A DNA stretch of 64,000 bases, from NCBI GenBank assembly GCA_025055795.1, contig JANWVV010000002.1:1-64000 (forward strand), given 5' to 3'. The notes beneath the pieces are model-generated. The model made no database searches. It saw only the letters and a program-made list of their open reading frames with translations, and had not been told where the DNA came from. Within the stretch, counting starts at the first letter, position 1; each line of letters begins with the position of its first letter. The translations under genes and the position numbers were made by a program. Of this stretch, positions 18,624-28,900 are shown in pieces. This DNA is from Gemmataceae bacterium (GTDB taxonomy: Bacteria > Planctomycetota > Planctomycetia > Gemmatales > Gemmataceae).

Positions 18624-20699
18624 TCAGCGACTGAAGCGGTAAATTCCCCGGCCATCGGGGGCTAGGACCAGCATGTACAGTTCACCGCTTTCGTCCTCAC
18701 CAAAAGACAGGACAGGCTTTTTCGGATCGGGCAAGGGGCGATTGGCTATGACGCGGCCGAGTTTGTCGTCGTATTTGAGTGCCCAGACACGGGATGACAC
18801 ATAGTCGGCATAAAGGTAGTACCCTTGCAGTTCTGGCAGGAGTTTGCCCCGGTAAACGGCTCCGCCCGTGATTGATTTGCCCACGTCGTGGTGGTACTCC
18901 CAGATCGGGTCGATGTATTGCGGCTTGGGTCCGCTGCCGTGGGGACCGAAGGGATGCAGTCCTTCCCGACGGTTCCAGCCGTAGTTCCCCCCTTTGACGA
19001 TCAGATTGATTTCTTCATACAGATTCTGGCCGACGTCGCCGCACCAGAGCTGGCCGGTTTGTTTGTCAAAAGCGATCCGCCAAGGGTTGCGCAAGCCATA
19101 GGCGTAGATTTCGGGCAAGGCGTCCCGTCGGCCGACAAAGGGGTTGTCCGGCGGAATGGCATACGGCCGCTGGCCATCCCGACGGTTGACGTCGATCCGC
19201 AAGATTTTACCAAATAGTGTTTGCAGGTTCTGACCGTGATCGAACGGATCATTAGCCGAGCCGCCATCGCCGTGCACGATATACAGGTACCCATCAGGGC
19301 CGAACAGGATCGTGCCGCCGTCGTGGTTCCAGAAGGGCCGGTTGCGGAATTCCAGGATCAATTCCTCAGAGTGAGGGTCGAAACGAGCGGGATCCTTGGC
19401 ATCGCGCCGGAAGCGGACCACGCGGTTGCGCATCTCCTCGTTAGGCTTATGCCGCTTGGGCGTGTAGAACACATACAGCTCGCCGTTTTCGGCGAAGCGT
19501 GGATGGAAAGCCAGCCCAAGTAGCCCTTCTTCGTTGGTCCGGTCGTCGTACTGGACACGATCCTGGATATCAAGAACGATTTCGGTGCGAATTGCCTTGG
19601 GATCGTTGGGAAAAGCGTGGACAACACCCTGCTGGGTGGCCAGGTACAAACGTCCGGAGCCATCCCCGGCGTGGGTCAATACGATCGGCCGCAATGGATT
19701 AGGTCGACCGTCCGGAGTTTCCGGTGTCCAACCCGAAATTTGTAGTTGCGGAAACGCCACTTCCACCCGTAATGCCAGGGGCGTTTCGTCTACCGGCTCG
19801 TTGGGGACCTGTGCAGGGATGGCCACCACTGTTCCGGCCGTCATGTCCGGTACCAGAATGACTTTGCGTTCCGGATCATAACAGATATCGGCGGCCGCTT
19901 TGAACTTGTCGCTGAGTAACACCGGCTTAGCCCCTGGACGGGGGATCACGAAAACTTGCCCCTTTTCCCAACTGGAGGCATACAATCGCCCGTGGTGATC
20001 CCAGGCCAGACCGTCGGCTCCTGGAATCCCTTCTGCTATCTTCTCAGCACTGCCATCGGCTAGCTTGACGCGGAAAATCTCGCCGGTGTGGAAATCGGCC
20101 ACCAGCAGAAATGAAGTGCCGTCGTTGACCAGACCGTTAGGCGTCTTCAAAGCGGGGAATTTCTTGGTACTGATGACGGTAGAAACGGCCCGAGTCTGCG
20201 GGTGAACCCGGTAAACGGCTCCGCCACCCCCCATCAGGTCTCCCGAATCGCTGACGTAGATCGTGCCGTTTTCCGCATCGACGGTGACGTCGTTGAGGAA
20301 CTGAGGCTTTTCAGGGAATTTATCTGCAGGGACAAATACCTCTGCTTGAGGCGTCTTAGCCGCAGTATCGATCCGCAACAGGCGGTTTTTATCCGTAACG
20401 TACAGCCACTTCTGGAACGCTGTGATCCCTTTAGGGTCGTTAAGTCCTCCCACAAAAGTACGGACCTTACCCTCTTCTAGAACCAACACTGCCCCGTCAC
20501 CATCTTTATCGAATTCCCCAATGACGGTAACAAAAATCCGATTTCCAGGGCCGATACAGACCGATTCCGGATTGACCAGTCCACTGGCCAAAGTCTTGGG
20601 TTCGTCAGCCCTAGCCAAGGGGGTATATGCAAAATGTGTTACTACCCCAAGTAGCCCCGTCAGGTACGCAACAAGGCTTGTACAATCCCGTCGCCGCAT
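18624..20699 (-). CDS. Secreted two-propeller protein: SMP-30/NHL-like plus glucose/sorbosone dehydrogenase domain
   Basis: A 691-aa secreted protein with a signal peptide ending near PLARA. Residues ~35-300 form an SMP-30/NHL-like beta-propeller (SGLVNPESVCIGPGNRIFVT, then YVSDSGD and GLAWDHHGRLYAS repeats). Residues ~330-690 match the PQQ-type glucose/sorbosone dehydrogenase fold (EEGLLGLAFHPRF, HDGGTILFGPDGYLYIVHGD, EIYAYGLRNPWRIAFD). No CxxCH heme site is present, so electron transfer would need a partner. The ATG preceded by GGGGGA is preferred over a GTG five codons earlier. Similar proteins are abundant in planctomycetes. Enzyme activity is inferred. Confidence 0.85.
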   Translation of the reverse strand: MRRRDCTSLVAYLTGLLGVVTHFAYTPLARADEPKTLASGLVNPESVCIGPGNRIFVTVIGEFDKDGDGAVLVLEEGKVRTFVGGLNDPKGITAFQKWLYVTDKNRLLRIDTAAKTPQAEVFVPADKFPEKPQFLNDVTVDAENGTIYVSDSGDLMGGGGAVYRVHPQTRAVSTVISTKKFPALKTPNGLVNDGTSFLLVADFHTGEIFRVKLADGSAEKIAEGIPGADGLAWDHHGRLYASSWEKGQVFVIPRPGAKPVLLSDKFKAAADICYDPERKVILVPDMTAGTVVAIPAQVPNEPVDETPLALRVEVAFPQLQISGWTPETPDGRPNPLRPIVLTHAGDGSGRLYLATQQGVVHAFPNDPKAIRTEIVLDIQDRVQYDDRTNEEGLLGLAFHPRFAENGELYVFYTPKRHKPNEEMRNRVVRFRRDAKDPARFDPHSEELILEFRNRPFWNHDGGTILFGPDGYLYIVHGDGGSANDPFDHGQNLQTLFGKILRIDVNRRDGQRPYAIPPDNPFVGRRDALPEIYAYGLRNPWRIAFDKQTGQLWCGDVGQNLYEEINLIVKGGNYGWNRREGLHPFGPHGSGPKPQYIDPIWEYHHDVGKSITGGAVYRGKLLPELQGYYLYADYVSSRVWALKYDDKLGRVIANRPLPDPKKPVLSFGEDESGELYMLVLAPDGRGIYRFSR

Positions 20700-20759
20700 C
20701 CTGTCATCCCCCACAGTGACAAAAGTGACACACTGGCTCTGATAAGAATACTTTCAGCA

Positions 20760-20773
20760 CGGTGACGTCACCG
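20760..20773. promoter_or_regulatory. 14-bp perfect palindrome in divergent promoter region
   Basis: CGGTGACGTCACCG is a perfect dyad between the divergently transcribed dehydrogenase-like and TolC-family genes. Its position suits a dimeric regulator acting on one or both genes. No regulator is identified. Confidence 0.4.
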
Positions 20774-20915
20774 CGTATCCAGCTATGGCCGAGGAGGCCG
20801 TGGTAATAATGTCCGAAGCCCAGCCGCAACAGGCAAGAGCTACAAGAAACTATCAGAAGATTTAACCAAGCTGTCGATAGTAGTAATAGCATCGATAACG
20901 AGGAAAGGGCCGGTT

Positions 20916-22754
20916 ATGACGGCAAAGCGGCGGTGGAAGCAGCCGCGTTTAGGACTAGGGCTGCTGGTGGCCGGTTTGGCTGGCTGCACCGGCATAAATC
21001 CTTGGCCGCCATCGGTAAGTGACAATCTGGCCCATTCTCGTACCGCAACGCGACCAGACGCGCCGCTGGCAAGGCAGTCGGCTCTGCCGCGGCCATCCTG
21101 GACGGAAACGGTTACTTTCCAAGCAGATGGGGATTTGATCGGGTCAAAGTTCGGCGGGATGACGCCGCTGGATCGATCTCTGAAAACGCCGGCAGCCAAT
21201 CCTGGAGGGGGCCCTCCGTTGCCGTCGGCTGATGGGTCCCGTTCATCTGTCACATTGAAGGCTGGGACGTCCCTTGGCGGCAATGCTCACCGTGGTGCTC
21301 AACTCGTTAGCGACAACAGTGGCGGTGTTATGTCACCCGCTGGGATGACCCTAGCATTCGGCGGTACTACGCCACGCCCGACCCCAGATGTCCGCTTCGA
21401 GGGCCAAACGGGCCGGTTATCTGACACGTCAGAGAGTCAAGTCGCTGCGACGACCCACCAAAAAACAGCAACTGTCAGTGACGCTACTCGCGCCGCTAAG
21501 CCTACTAGCGATCACTTGCCCACCCCTGCAGCGGTGGTGCCCTTGACTTTGGACCAGATCATTCAGACTACTTTGTGGGCTGATCCCCGTCTGCGGGCGG
21601 GTTTTGAAAGCATACCGCAAGCACAAGCCGATGCTCTAACGGCGGCTTTATGGCCCAATCCGCAACTGAATATCAGCCAAACGCTTATGCCCTTGACCCG
21701 CCCTTTCACTGTGACCGAGCAGGGGGGGCCACCGCAATTCGACGTCGGCATCCGCTACCCCATTGACTGGTTCCTTTTCGGCAAGCGGGCGGCTGCTCTG
21801 CAAAGTGCCACCTGGGGTGTTCGGGTCGCGGAGGCCGAATTTGCTGACCTGGTGCGACAACGAGTACTCGACGCTATCCTGCGTTATTACGATCTGCTGG
21901 AAGCTAAGGCCTTGGTCGAATTAGCACAGCAGGATGTCGACAATCTGCGACGGATTGAAGCGATAACCGCTAAAGCGGTGGAAGGTGGCGGACGCCCCCG
22001 CGTAGAGCTACAACGGATCCAACTGGACCGCCTGCGGGCCGAACAGGCACTCCGCGACGCGGAAAAAAATCGCATCGTGGCTGTGGCTCAGTTGCGGGCC
22101 TTGTTAGGCCGAACCGATGCCGATCCCGCTTTCGATGTTGCCGGTAGCATTCTGGACGTGGCCATCCCTGCCATACCGTCTGCCGAAGAAGCGTTCGCCG
22201 TGGCAGCAGAGGAACGCCCCGACCTGCAGGCACTGCGCTTACGCGTTCAGGAAGCCGAGGCTAACCGCCTAGTCGAACAACGTAAAGCCTGGCCGGCGGT
22301 GACCCCGTTCCTGGGATATACACGCCAGTTCCAACGCAAGGCCATCGGAATGCCCGACGCCAGTTCCTTCGGTTTCGGTATGGAAGCAGATGTTCCCTTA
22401 TTCGACCGGAATCAAGGGAATCGCATCAAATCAGCTTCCGTGGCGGCTCAAAGTCGGCAACTGTTGCAAGCCGGTCTTGTTGAATTACGCGCGGAAATCG
22501 AGCAGGCCGTACAGGAAGTCCGCACGGCCGCCGCCAATGCCCAGACAATCGCTGCTGAGCAACTCAAACTGGCCGCTGAAGTCCGCGATAGCATTGCCAA
22601 AGCGTACGAAGCCGGTGGCCGACCCCTCATCGACGTCTTGGACGCCCAACGTAACTTCCGCGAAACCTATCGACTCTACATCACCAGTCGGGCCACCCTC
22701 GGCCGAGCCATTGCCCGCTTCAATGCCGCCGTCAACCGCCGCTGGCTCCCCTGA
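20916..22754 (+). CDS. TolC-family outer-membrane efflux lipoprotein
   Basis: Outer-membrane channel component of a tripartite efflux or secretion system. The signal peptide ends in a lipobox (LAGC, acylated C24). Residues ~25-205 are a Thr/Pro/Gly-rich spacer, unusually long for the family. The rest is an OEP domain in two repeats (from LTLDQIIQTTLWADPRLRAG onward), with long alpha-barrel helices and a RPLIDVLDAQRNFRE motif typical of TolC/NodT. The 612-aa length reflects the spacer. AGGAAAGG precedes the ATG. No membrane-fusion or pump gene lies beside it. Confidence 0.9.
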   Translation: MTAKRRWKQPRLGLGLLVAGLAGCTGINPWPPSVSDNLAHSRTATRPDAPLARQSALPRPSWTETVTFQADGDLIGSKFGGMTPLDRSLKTPAANPGGGPPLPSADGSRSSVTLKAGTSLGGNAHRGAQLVSDNSGGVMSPAGMTLAFGGTTPRPTPDVRFEGQTGRLSDTSESQVAATTHQKTATVSDATRAAKPTSDHLPTPAAVVPLTLDQIIQTTLWADPRLRAGFESIPQAQADALTAALWPNPQLNISQTLMPLTRPFTVTEQGGPPQFDVGIRYPIDWFLFGKRAAALQSATWGVRVAEAEFADLVRQRVLDAILRYYDLLEAKALVELAQQDVDNLRRIEAITAKAVEGGGRPRVELQRIQLDRLRAEQALRDAEKNRIVAVAQLRALLGRTDADPAFDVAGSILDVAIPAIPSAEEAFAVAAEERPDLQALRLRVQEAEANRLVEQRKAWPAVTPFLGYTRQFQRKAIGMPDASSFGFGMEADVPLFDRNQGNRIKSASVAAQSRQLLQAGLVELRAEIEQAVQEVRTAAANAQTIAAEQLKLAAEVRDSIAKAYEAGGRPLIDVLDAQRNFRETYRLYITSRATLGRAIARFNAAVNRRWLP

Positions 22755-22939
22755 AAACCCTTCTCCACCAACCAGTATCGTTCCATCGAACATAATTATT
22801 GGAGTATAACATCCTCTGGCATTAGATGATGGTTTGAACAATAATCCACCTTGTGCTGGTTCACCCGTGACATCTAATAATCCCTGCAAAGACAGGCCCA
22901 ATCACCTGTCAAACCAAGCTGCCACCCCTACTCACTTGT

Positions 22940-23101
22940 ATGCCGATGGCTCGGCAACCGATAACTTTCATAATGGGACTGCTAGAAAAGCGTAATCCGC
23001 ACGCGACTGCACAAAGTGCCCGGGCTTGGGCAATCGGCGGCGGAATCGCCAGTGGATGTCTCGGTTTCCTGGGTTGGGTTGTCCGCGTGGCTACGCGATG
23101 A
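22940..23101 (+). CDS. Possible small membrane peptide A
   Basis: A 53-codon frame beginning MPMARQPITFIMGLLEKRNP with one plausible membrane helix (AWAIGGGIASGCLGFLGWVV). No clear Shine-Dalgarno sequence is seen. Its stop is one nucleotide before the start of another small frame with a second membrane helix. The two could be coupled peptides or halves of one frameshifted gene. Chance is not excluded. Confidence 0.3.
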   Translation: MPMARQPITFIMGLLEKRNPHATAQSARAWAIGGGIASGCLGFLGWVVRVATR

Positions 23102-23102
23102 T

Positions 23103-23204
23103 ATGCCGTTTGCACTAGTATTTGTCCTTGTGCCGTTGATGACCGCCGCGGGAGCAGTGGCCGGTTGGGCGATCGAATGGCAGATACCACCGGACGAGGA
23201 ATGA
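23103..23204 (+). CDS. Possible small membrane peptide B
   Basis: A 33-codon frame that is almost all membrane helix (MPFALVFVLVPLMTAAGAVA) and ends in an acidic tail (PPDEE). It begins 1 nt after the stop of the preceding small frame, in a different reading frame; it lacks its own ribosome-binding site, so translation would depend on reinitiation. An in-frame GTG upstream would extend it with non-membrane sequence. Confidence 0.3.
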   Translation: MPFALVFVLVPLMTAAGAVAGWAIEWQIPPDEE

Positions 23205-23717
23205 AAAAGGGCGTATGCGGGAACGACAACCCCGGCGGATGCAATTCAGGTCGTTGATGAAATGTTCCTCTGACCCATGTTTTCCGGATGAAGTCGCAGT
23301 TTACCCTTGGTGTATTATTCTGAAGGATGTCTAGGAGTTGGGGGTATGAGAATCCATTTCCACCTTTCCAGCCAGGATTAACATATTTCCGGGGTGTGCA
23401 TGTTTAGTATCCAACCATTGTTAGGACGCGACAATTTAACTGGAAAACTACAAAGATGAGTGACTTGCGTATTTGCCTTGCCACTTGACCCGATTTCCGG
23501 ATTTTTGAAGAACTAAGCAATGTCAGCCAAGGTCCGCAGTGGATTCTAACCGTCAGTATGGTAGAACCCACACGGATGCATTAGGCTCAACATTCAATAA
23601 TTCGGCCAGCCACGATGTGTTTAATCTGAAGGGTGAGGCTGGTTGTAGGGCCAATAACATTTGAGTTCTACTTGATGATCGGGTCTTTTGAAAAAGAAGC
23701 CGTGGGCAAATTAGGAC
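23205..23717. other. AT-rich intergenic region
   Basis: About 510 nt with visibly lower GC than the neighbouring genes. I see no coding frame, RNA gene or clear repeat. Confidence 0.5.
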
Positions 23718-25636
23718 TCACCTGAGCGGTTCGAATTCCACCCAGTGTGTCCGGACGTTGCGGCTAGTGGGTACGGTCCAGGTATCTTTTGTCCCTTTCA
23801 CGACATAGCCATGCGTATGCGTTCCTTTATCATCGCTCCATGCAAAAGTAACACGCACCGGATCCGGCGGTGGGGTTTCATACACAAGATGCATTTCAGG
23901 TCGCAGATATATTTTGCCGCCACTATTGCGGAAGCGGACCTGGAGCGAACGAAGGTGGCCCGTCAAATTCGTATGGCCCCAACAAAAGCTTTGACTCCAA
24001 AAGTCGGGCGGCTCATCCCCTTGGCAAAGAATGCGCCAGTCTTTGACAAGTGGTTCCCATGTACGCCCATCGTCATGCGAGAAATCGATCTGGTAGACAA
24101 CTTTAGGGTCAGGCGGGGCACTGGAGTGAATATGAGCAGCAGCGTATACCTGGCGGATGGGTTCGCCGCGGGGAGTGGTCATTTTCAGCGTAACTGTGGG
24201 GGAATTAATCTTACCAGCGACAAGGTGAGCCTCGGTCAAGGCGAGGTTTGGACCAGCGTTCACTTGGGCCCGCCGGCCTGCCTCGTAAGTTACTTGCGTG
24301 CCACCATCTTTCAGCCGTGGTAATACGGCCACGTTGCACTGGCACACTGTAGTAATGACTATCCCGCTGTCTATAAGTTCCCTAGCGGAACGGTGAAGCC
24401 GGAGCCAATATTGGCGGTGTCCTTTGACGGCATCGGTCAGGTCAAGGGTATCAGTAGTCATTATCGCTGTCATCCAAGAGCGACCATGATCAACGGAGAC
24501 CGATACCTTTCCTACAGGCTTGCCGCGGATTACCAACCCATTGCGAGCACCGGAGTCGTAGATCCCCCAAGGTTTGTCATTGCCCGGAGTAGCGGCGATA
24601 ACGAAGGGTGTGGTGAATTCCAGAGTCACCTGGGTATCATCCTCGGAAACGACAGCTTCACGATAATCACCCCTGAATTCGGGCCGGTAAATGTAGACGG
24701 CGTTAGCATAGCGTGCCTGGCCATCAATGTGAGGAGTTCCAGTTCTGGAACGATACATCTTCTCTGGCTGGTTGACCCAAGTACGTGACCGCTCCGGTCC
24801 TGGGATGCCGGTAGTGTTATAATTACGGCCCCAAAACACGAAGGTTTTCCCATCTTCCAGACCTGGCTCGAAGTAGCGGCGGAGAATCTCGCCGCGTCGC
24901 AAGCGGATCATTGGCGGTGGTCCAGCGTAGCCGCTAAGGTACTCGGCGACGGCATAGCGGGAAAAACTCGAAGCGTCACCAGCGTATAACCCGCAGGGGA
25001 GCCACCCTCGTTGTCGTTCCGGTTTGTATTTGCGATCGGTTAACTGTCTCCAGTTTTGCACGATCTCGGCTAGGCCCATCAGCCGTTTCCCGTCTGGAGT
25101 GAAGATCACTGTTGATAAATCATGGTCGAGCAAGACCCACCGACCTGAGCCGTATTCGCCCCCTGTGATGAAAACCTCAAAGGAATTGTGCCCAGAGGTA
25201 CCCACGCTGCGGCCGCGGCAATGACCGAGCAATTGTTCCATCTCAGCGACCCATTGAGCGTGTGTGGTACCGCAAAGGGCAAAGCCATGGGCAAACAATC
25301 CAGTCCAGTATTCCCGCAATTTGTTGTCTGGGCCTTTGGCTAAACCTTGACCCCACAGGTCGTGTCCGCCCTCCTCGCCGTGCCAATAGTGAGTATTACG
25401 CCATAACCAAGAGGCCAGTACTTTGCTTCTCCGGTGACCACGGGCCTGCCAGTAACCCGTTCGTAAAGCTCCGCCTGCGTGGCAAAGAGTCGCTCGAACG
25501 TTGAGCAAGATAGTTCCCCAGGATACCAGGGGTGGTCAGTGCAAATTTGTGGATCGCCAACATCGGCGTGGACCGGCGGAATTGCTTGCAATACTACAGT
25601 AAGGATTACGATTGCTTGTGAAATACGCGTCAACAT
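23718..25636 (-). pseudogene. Secreted transglutaminase-like protein, frameshifted
   Basis: Two overlapping frames join into one sensible protein of about 639 aa. The N-terminal frame has a signal peptide (LTRISQAIVILTVVLQAI) and ends usefully near RPVVTGEA. The other frame continues KVLASWLWRNTHYWHGEEGG. The switch falls at the AAA run complementary to 25422-25424; one extra A would restore a single frame. The body has a transglutaminase-like triad (Cys in FALCGTTHAQW, His in SGHNSFEVF, Asp in WVLLDHDLST), then beta-rich domains to the C-terminus. It could be a true pseudogene, a -1 frameshift product or a sequencing error. The flanks are AT-rich. Confidence 0.6.
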
Positions 25637-25941
25637 GGCAGCAGTATCTGAAAGTTCTAATATAAATCTGGTTCTGCGTTTACAAGTATACAATATAACT
25701 ACTTCTTCTGAGTGCCAATAGAGCATGTAATAAGTATATGTTTGACTATCTGGTGCGTCTAATCAGATCACTTTAATTAGCATTATGATAGACGAGTTCT
25801 TTGACCAATCAGTATGTTCGTATACATCAGTTTCCATAGATTATTTATTTGCAGATGATGCTTTGCCCAGCGACAAAGCGTAAGCTGGGCATTATGGAGG
25901 TTGGTTAACCAGACGCGTTTATCAGATCAGTAAATGACATT
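25637..25941. other. AT-rich intergenic region
   Basis: About 300 nt, AT-rich, upstream of the transglutaminase-like gene and downstream of the long coiled-coil gene. TATATT/TATACT-like boxes occur on the minus strand but no convincing -35/-10 pair is seen. Confidence 0.4.
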
Positions 25942-28900
25942 TTAGGGGCGGTAGGATTCTAAAGCGGTACGGACCGGCCCTTGGATATGGCGGAGCAAGT
26001 CATCTAACTGTCGGTGCGAAAATCGGTTATCCCGTTCACGTTGACCGCCTTGCCGAAAGTCGTCGTTTGCATACACTTGCTGACCGAGCATCCAGCGGGC
26101 GGCCCCGAGGTAATACCAGGCGACGGGATCGGTGGCATCATATAGCACAGCCTGCTGGGCAGCACGGATGGCCTGATCGAAACGGCCGTTGCGATAGGCC
26201 AGAATGGCTTCATCGAGGTAAGGCAGGGCCAGTTGGGGCTGACGGGGCTGTTCCTGCGGCGGTCGGCGGAGAGAGGCCAGTGGGTCGTGTAAAGCAAGCT
26301 GCACCTGCTCGGCCATGGCGACCCAGGGACGCTGATCACGGCGGGCCGCTTCATAGGCCGGGCTTTGACGCACCTGACTCAGGTGCTGGCTGGCCTGGTC
26401 GGACTGACCGGTCAGCAGGGCAGCCAAGGCGAGCACCAGGTGGGCTTGGGCCGCTTCCTCAGAGGCGGGGTCCACCCGTTGGAGCACCTTACGGGCGGTC
26501 TCCTGAGCCGCCGGGGCATCGGCAGGACGACGGGCTTCAGCCAGCAGATTCAGCCAGGCCCGTAACACTTCGCTGTCGCTAGGTGCTTGGGCCAGCTTCT
26601 GTCGAAGAGCGGTCTCCTGACGCTGGAGACGTTGCACTTCGCTCTGTAACTGGCTTTCCCTCTTGCGGGCCTCAGCCTGCAATTGTTCCTGCAGCTGTTT
26701 GAGCTGGCTATCCGCCTGCTCCCGTAACAAGCGCCGTTCTTTGGCGAAAGCCTCGCTTTGTTCCTGCAATTTGTGTTCGAGGCGGCGTACGGTGGCGGTC
26801 AGTTGCCGCTTGTCTTCCTCCAACTGACGGATCTGTTGCAGGTCAGGTTTGCTGGTCAGCAGGGCCACCGCCCGCCGCTGGGCCTCCATTAATGCTGCGG
26901 CATCGTAAGTATCACCTAAAAGTCGGGCCGCCTGCAGTTCCTTAGCTAGGGCTTGTAGTTGTTGCTGAGTGTCTTGAGCCTTTTTTTCCAAATCCTGCCG
27001 TTTCAACTGGAGGTCTTGCAGATCCTTTTGCAAGTTATTGATCCGCTGATTAACCTGCATTAGATCGGCTTCGAGCTTTTTGCGTTGATCCCCGGCCTGA
27101 CTTAGTTGTTTTTGCAGTTCGTCCCGCTGGGCCAAAGCTTGCTTGAGATCTCCTTGGGTTTGGTCTAAGGTTTTTTGCAACTGTTGGCGATCGTTTTCTA
27201 GTTGTTTACGGACAGCAGTAACTGCTTGCATGTCGCGTTCGAGCTGGCCCAAACGGGTACGCAACGATTGGATTTCTTGCAAAGATTGCGCCAGTTGACC
27301 CTGGAGACGGTTACGGTCCTCACGCTCCAGGCGAGCAGTCTGCTGGGCCTGAAGCAGTTCCTGATGCGACTGTTCCAATTGTTCCTGCAGTTGTGACAGT
27401 TGCTGCTGTGTCTGTTGCAGGTGGGACTGTAAGGCAGCAGCCTGCTGCTCCGCTTGGCGGCTGCGCTGCTCCAGGGGGGCGGTCGGACCAAGCAGCCCCG
27501 AGAAATATAAAGCAGCCCCACCCCCCAACGGGAGGGCGGCCCCGAGCAAGGCACCGCCTAGCCAGGCTCCTGCAGTGCGGCTAGCACCTGAGTGCATATC
27601 AAATTGCGAACCTGTTGTGCTTTTCTGAGTCAACGTAGCAGCAATGGACGAGGGGGTAGCGGTAGTTGCTGTAGAAATTTCCGTGACAGGAACTTGACCA
27701 GCAGGCGTAACTCGGGGCATGGTAGAAGAACTGCTGGGTTTGATCACCACTGAGCGAGGGCCGGTAGCCGCCGGGGTTATCTCCTCCGGTGGCATATCAG
27801 AACCAGGAACAGAAATTAGACCATCATCCACTTTCCATTCGATTATGCCGCTATCGCTTGGTTGGAGGACAGCAGGTGGGTTGGTAACATCCTTAGACAA
27901 GGTTTCCGCGGCCTCCGGAATATTCAGGTCAGCATCAAAAATACTAGAAGGATCGCGTGGGGCAGGGGGTATTGCTGCCAGAATGTGCTCTTGTGGATTG
28001 TCGAGGTAGACCTCTGGTATGGTCGCTTCTGAAGGCCGTTGTTGGTATGAGGAGGGTTCATGGATGCTTGACCATGCGGCCTTCTCCGCCTCCTCCAGTT
28101 CTTTAGGTATGGGTCCTAGTTCAATATTGATGTCGAAGCCCGACTCAGTGGATGAACCGGGACGTAGGGTACGACCCATGCCAGGATTTTCCAGCCAGAC
28201 TCCCGAGGAGTGTGGACCAGATCCGGCCAAGTCTGCCAAGATATGCGAGGCCCCGACGCTTAGTGTAGGCGCGGCACCGTAGTCGGGGGCATCTTCCGGT
28301 GGCCGAACGGTACTGTTCGATACGTCTTCGGCCAGTGGTGGTTCGCTGGTCGCTGAAGAGCCTTCTGGCATTTTGTGCAACTGTGCCAGAAACGACAGGG
28401 CACTTTCTTCACCTACGGACGGCATCGACTGGGCTATGGGGATTTCGGAGCTTTCGCTTCCAAGGGGTCCTGCAAACGGTCCGAATAGATTGGAACTTTC
28501 CGCTGCTGGGCCCGGGGGGGGGGGATTGGCGTGAATGTCCGAACTGAATGTGTCAGGCGAAACCGGTTGGGCCAACGGAGGTGAGAAGCTACTTTCAGAA
28601 GAGACATCAGGTTCTACAGGGGGGATAGACGGACTAGCTACCGTTACGTCGCCTTCGATTGATCTAGGTATGTCCCCGGTAACAAGCTCAGCAACTTCTT
28701 CAGCAAAGGGTACACTCTCTGCTAATGGAGTATCATTTGGTGGAATTTCTTCCGTCCCACTTAATGGAGAAACAATCGCAGGAGTGGGACTCGACTGGAT
28801 GATACTTTGTCCCGTAGCGGCCCACCCGTGAGCTGGATGTATAGGTTGCATCGAGGGAGAAGTGGTAATTTCATTAGCAGAAGGATCGCTTCCTATAGGA

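Noticed and set aside
22909-23244. Minus-strand open frame of 111 codons opposite the tiny membrane frames
   Set aside because: Pro/Arg-rich with no SD and no hydrophobic or domain pattern; plus-strand frames look more protein-like.
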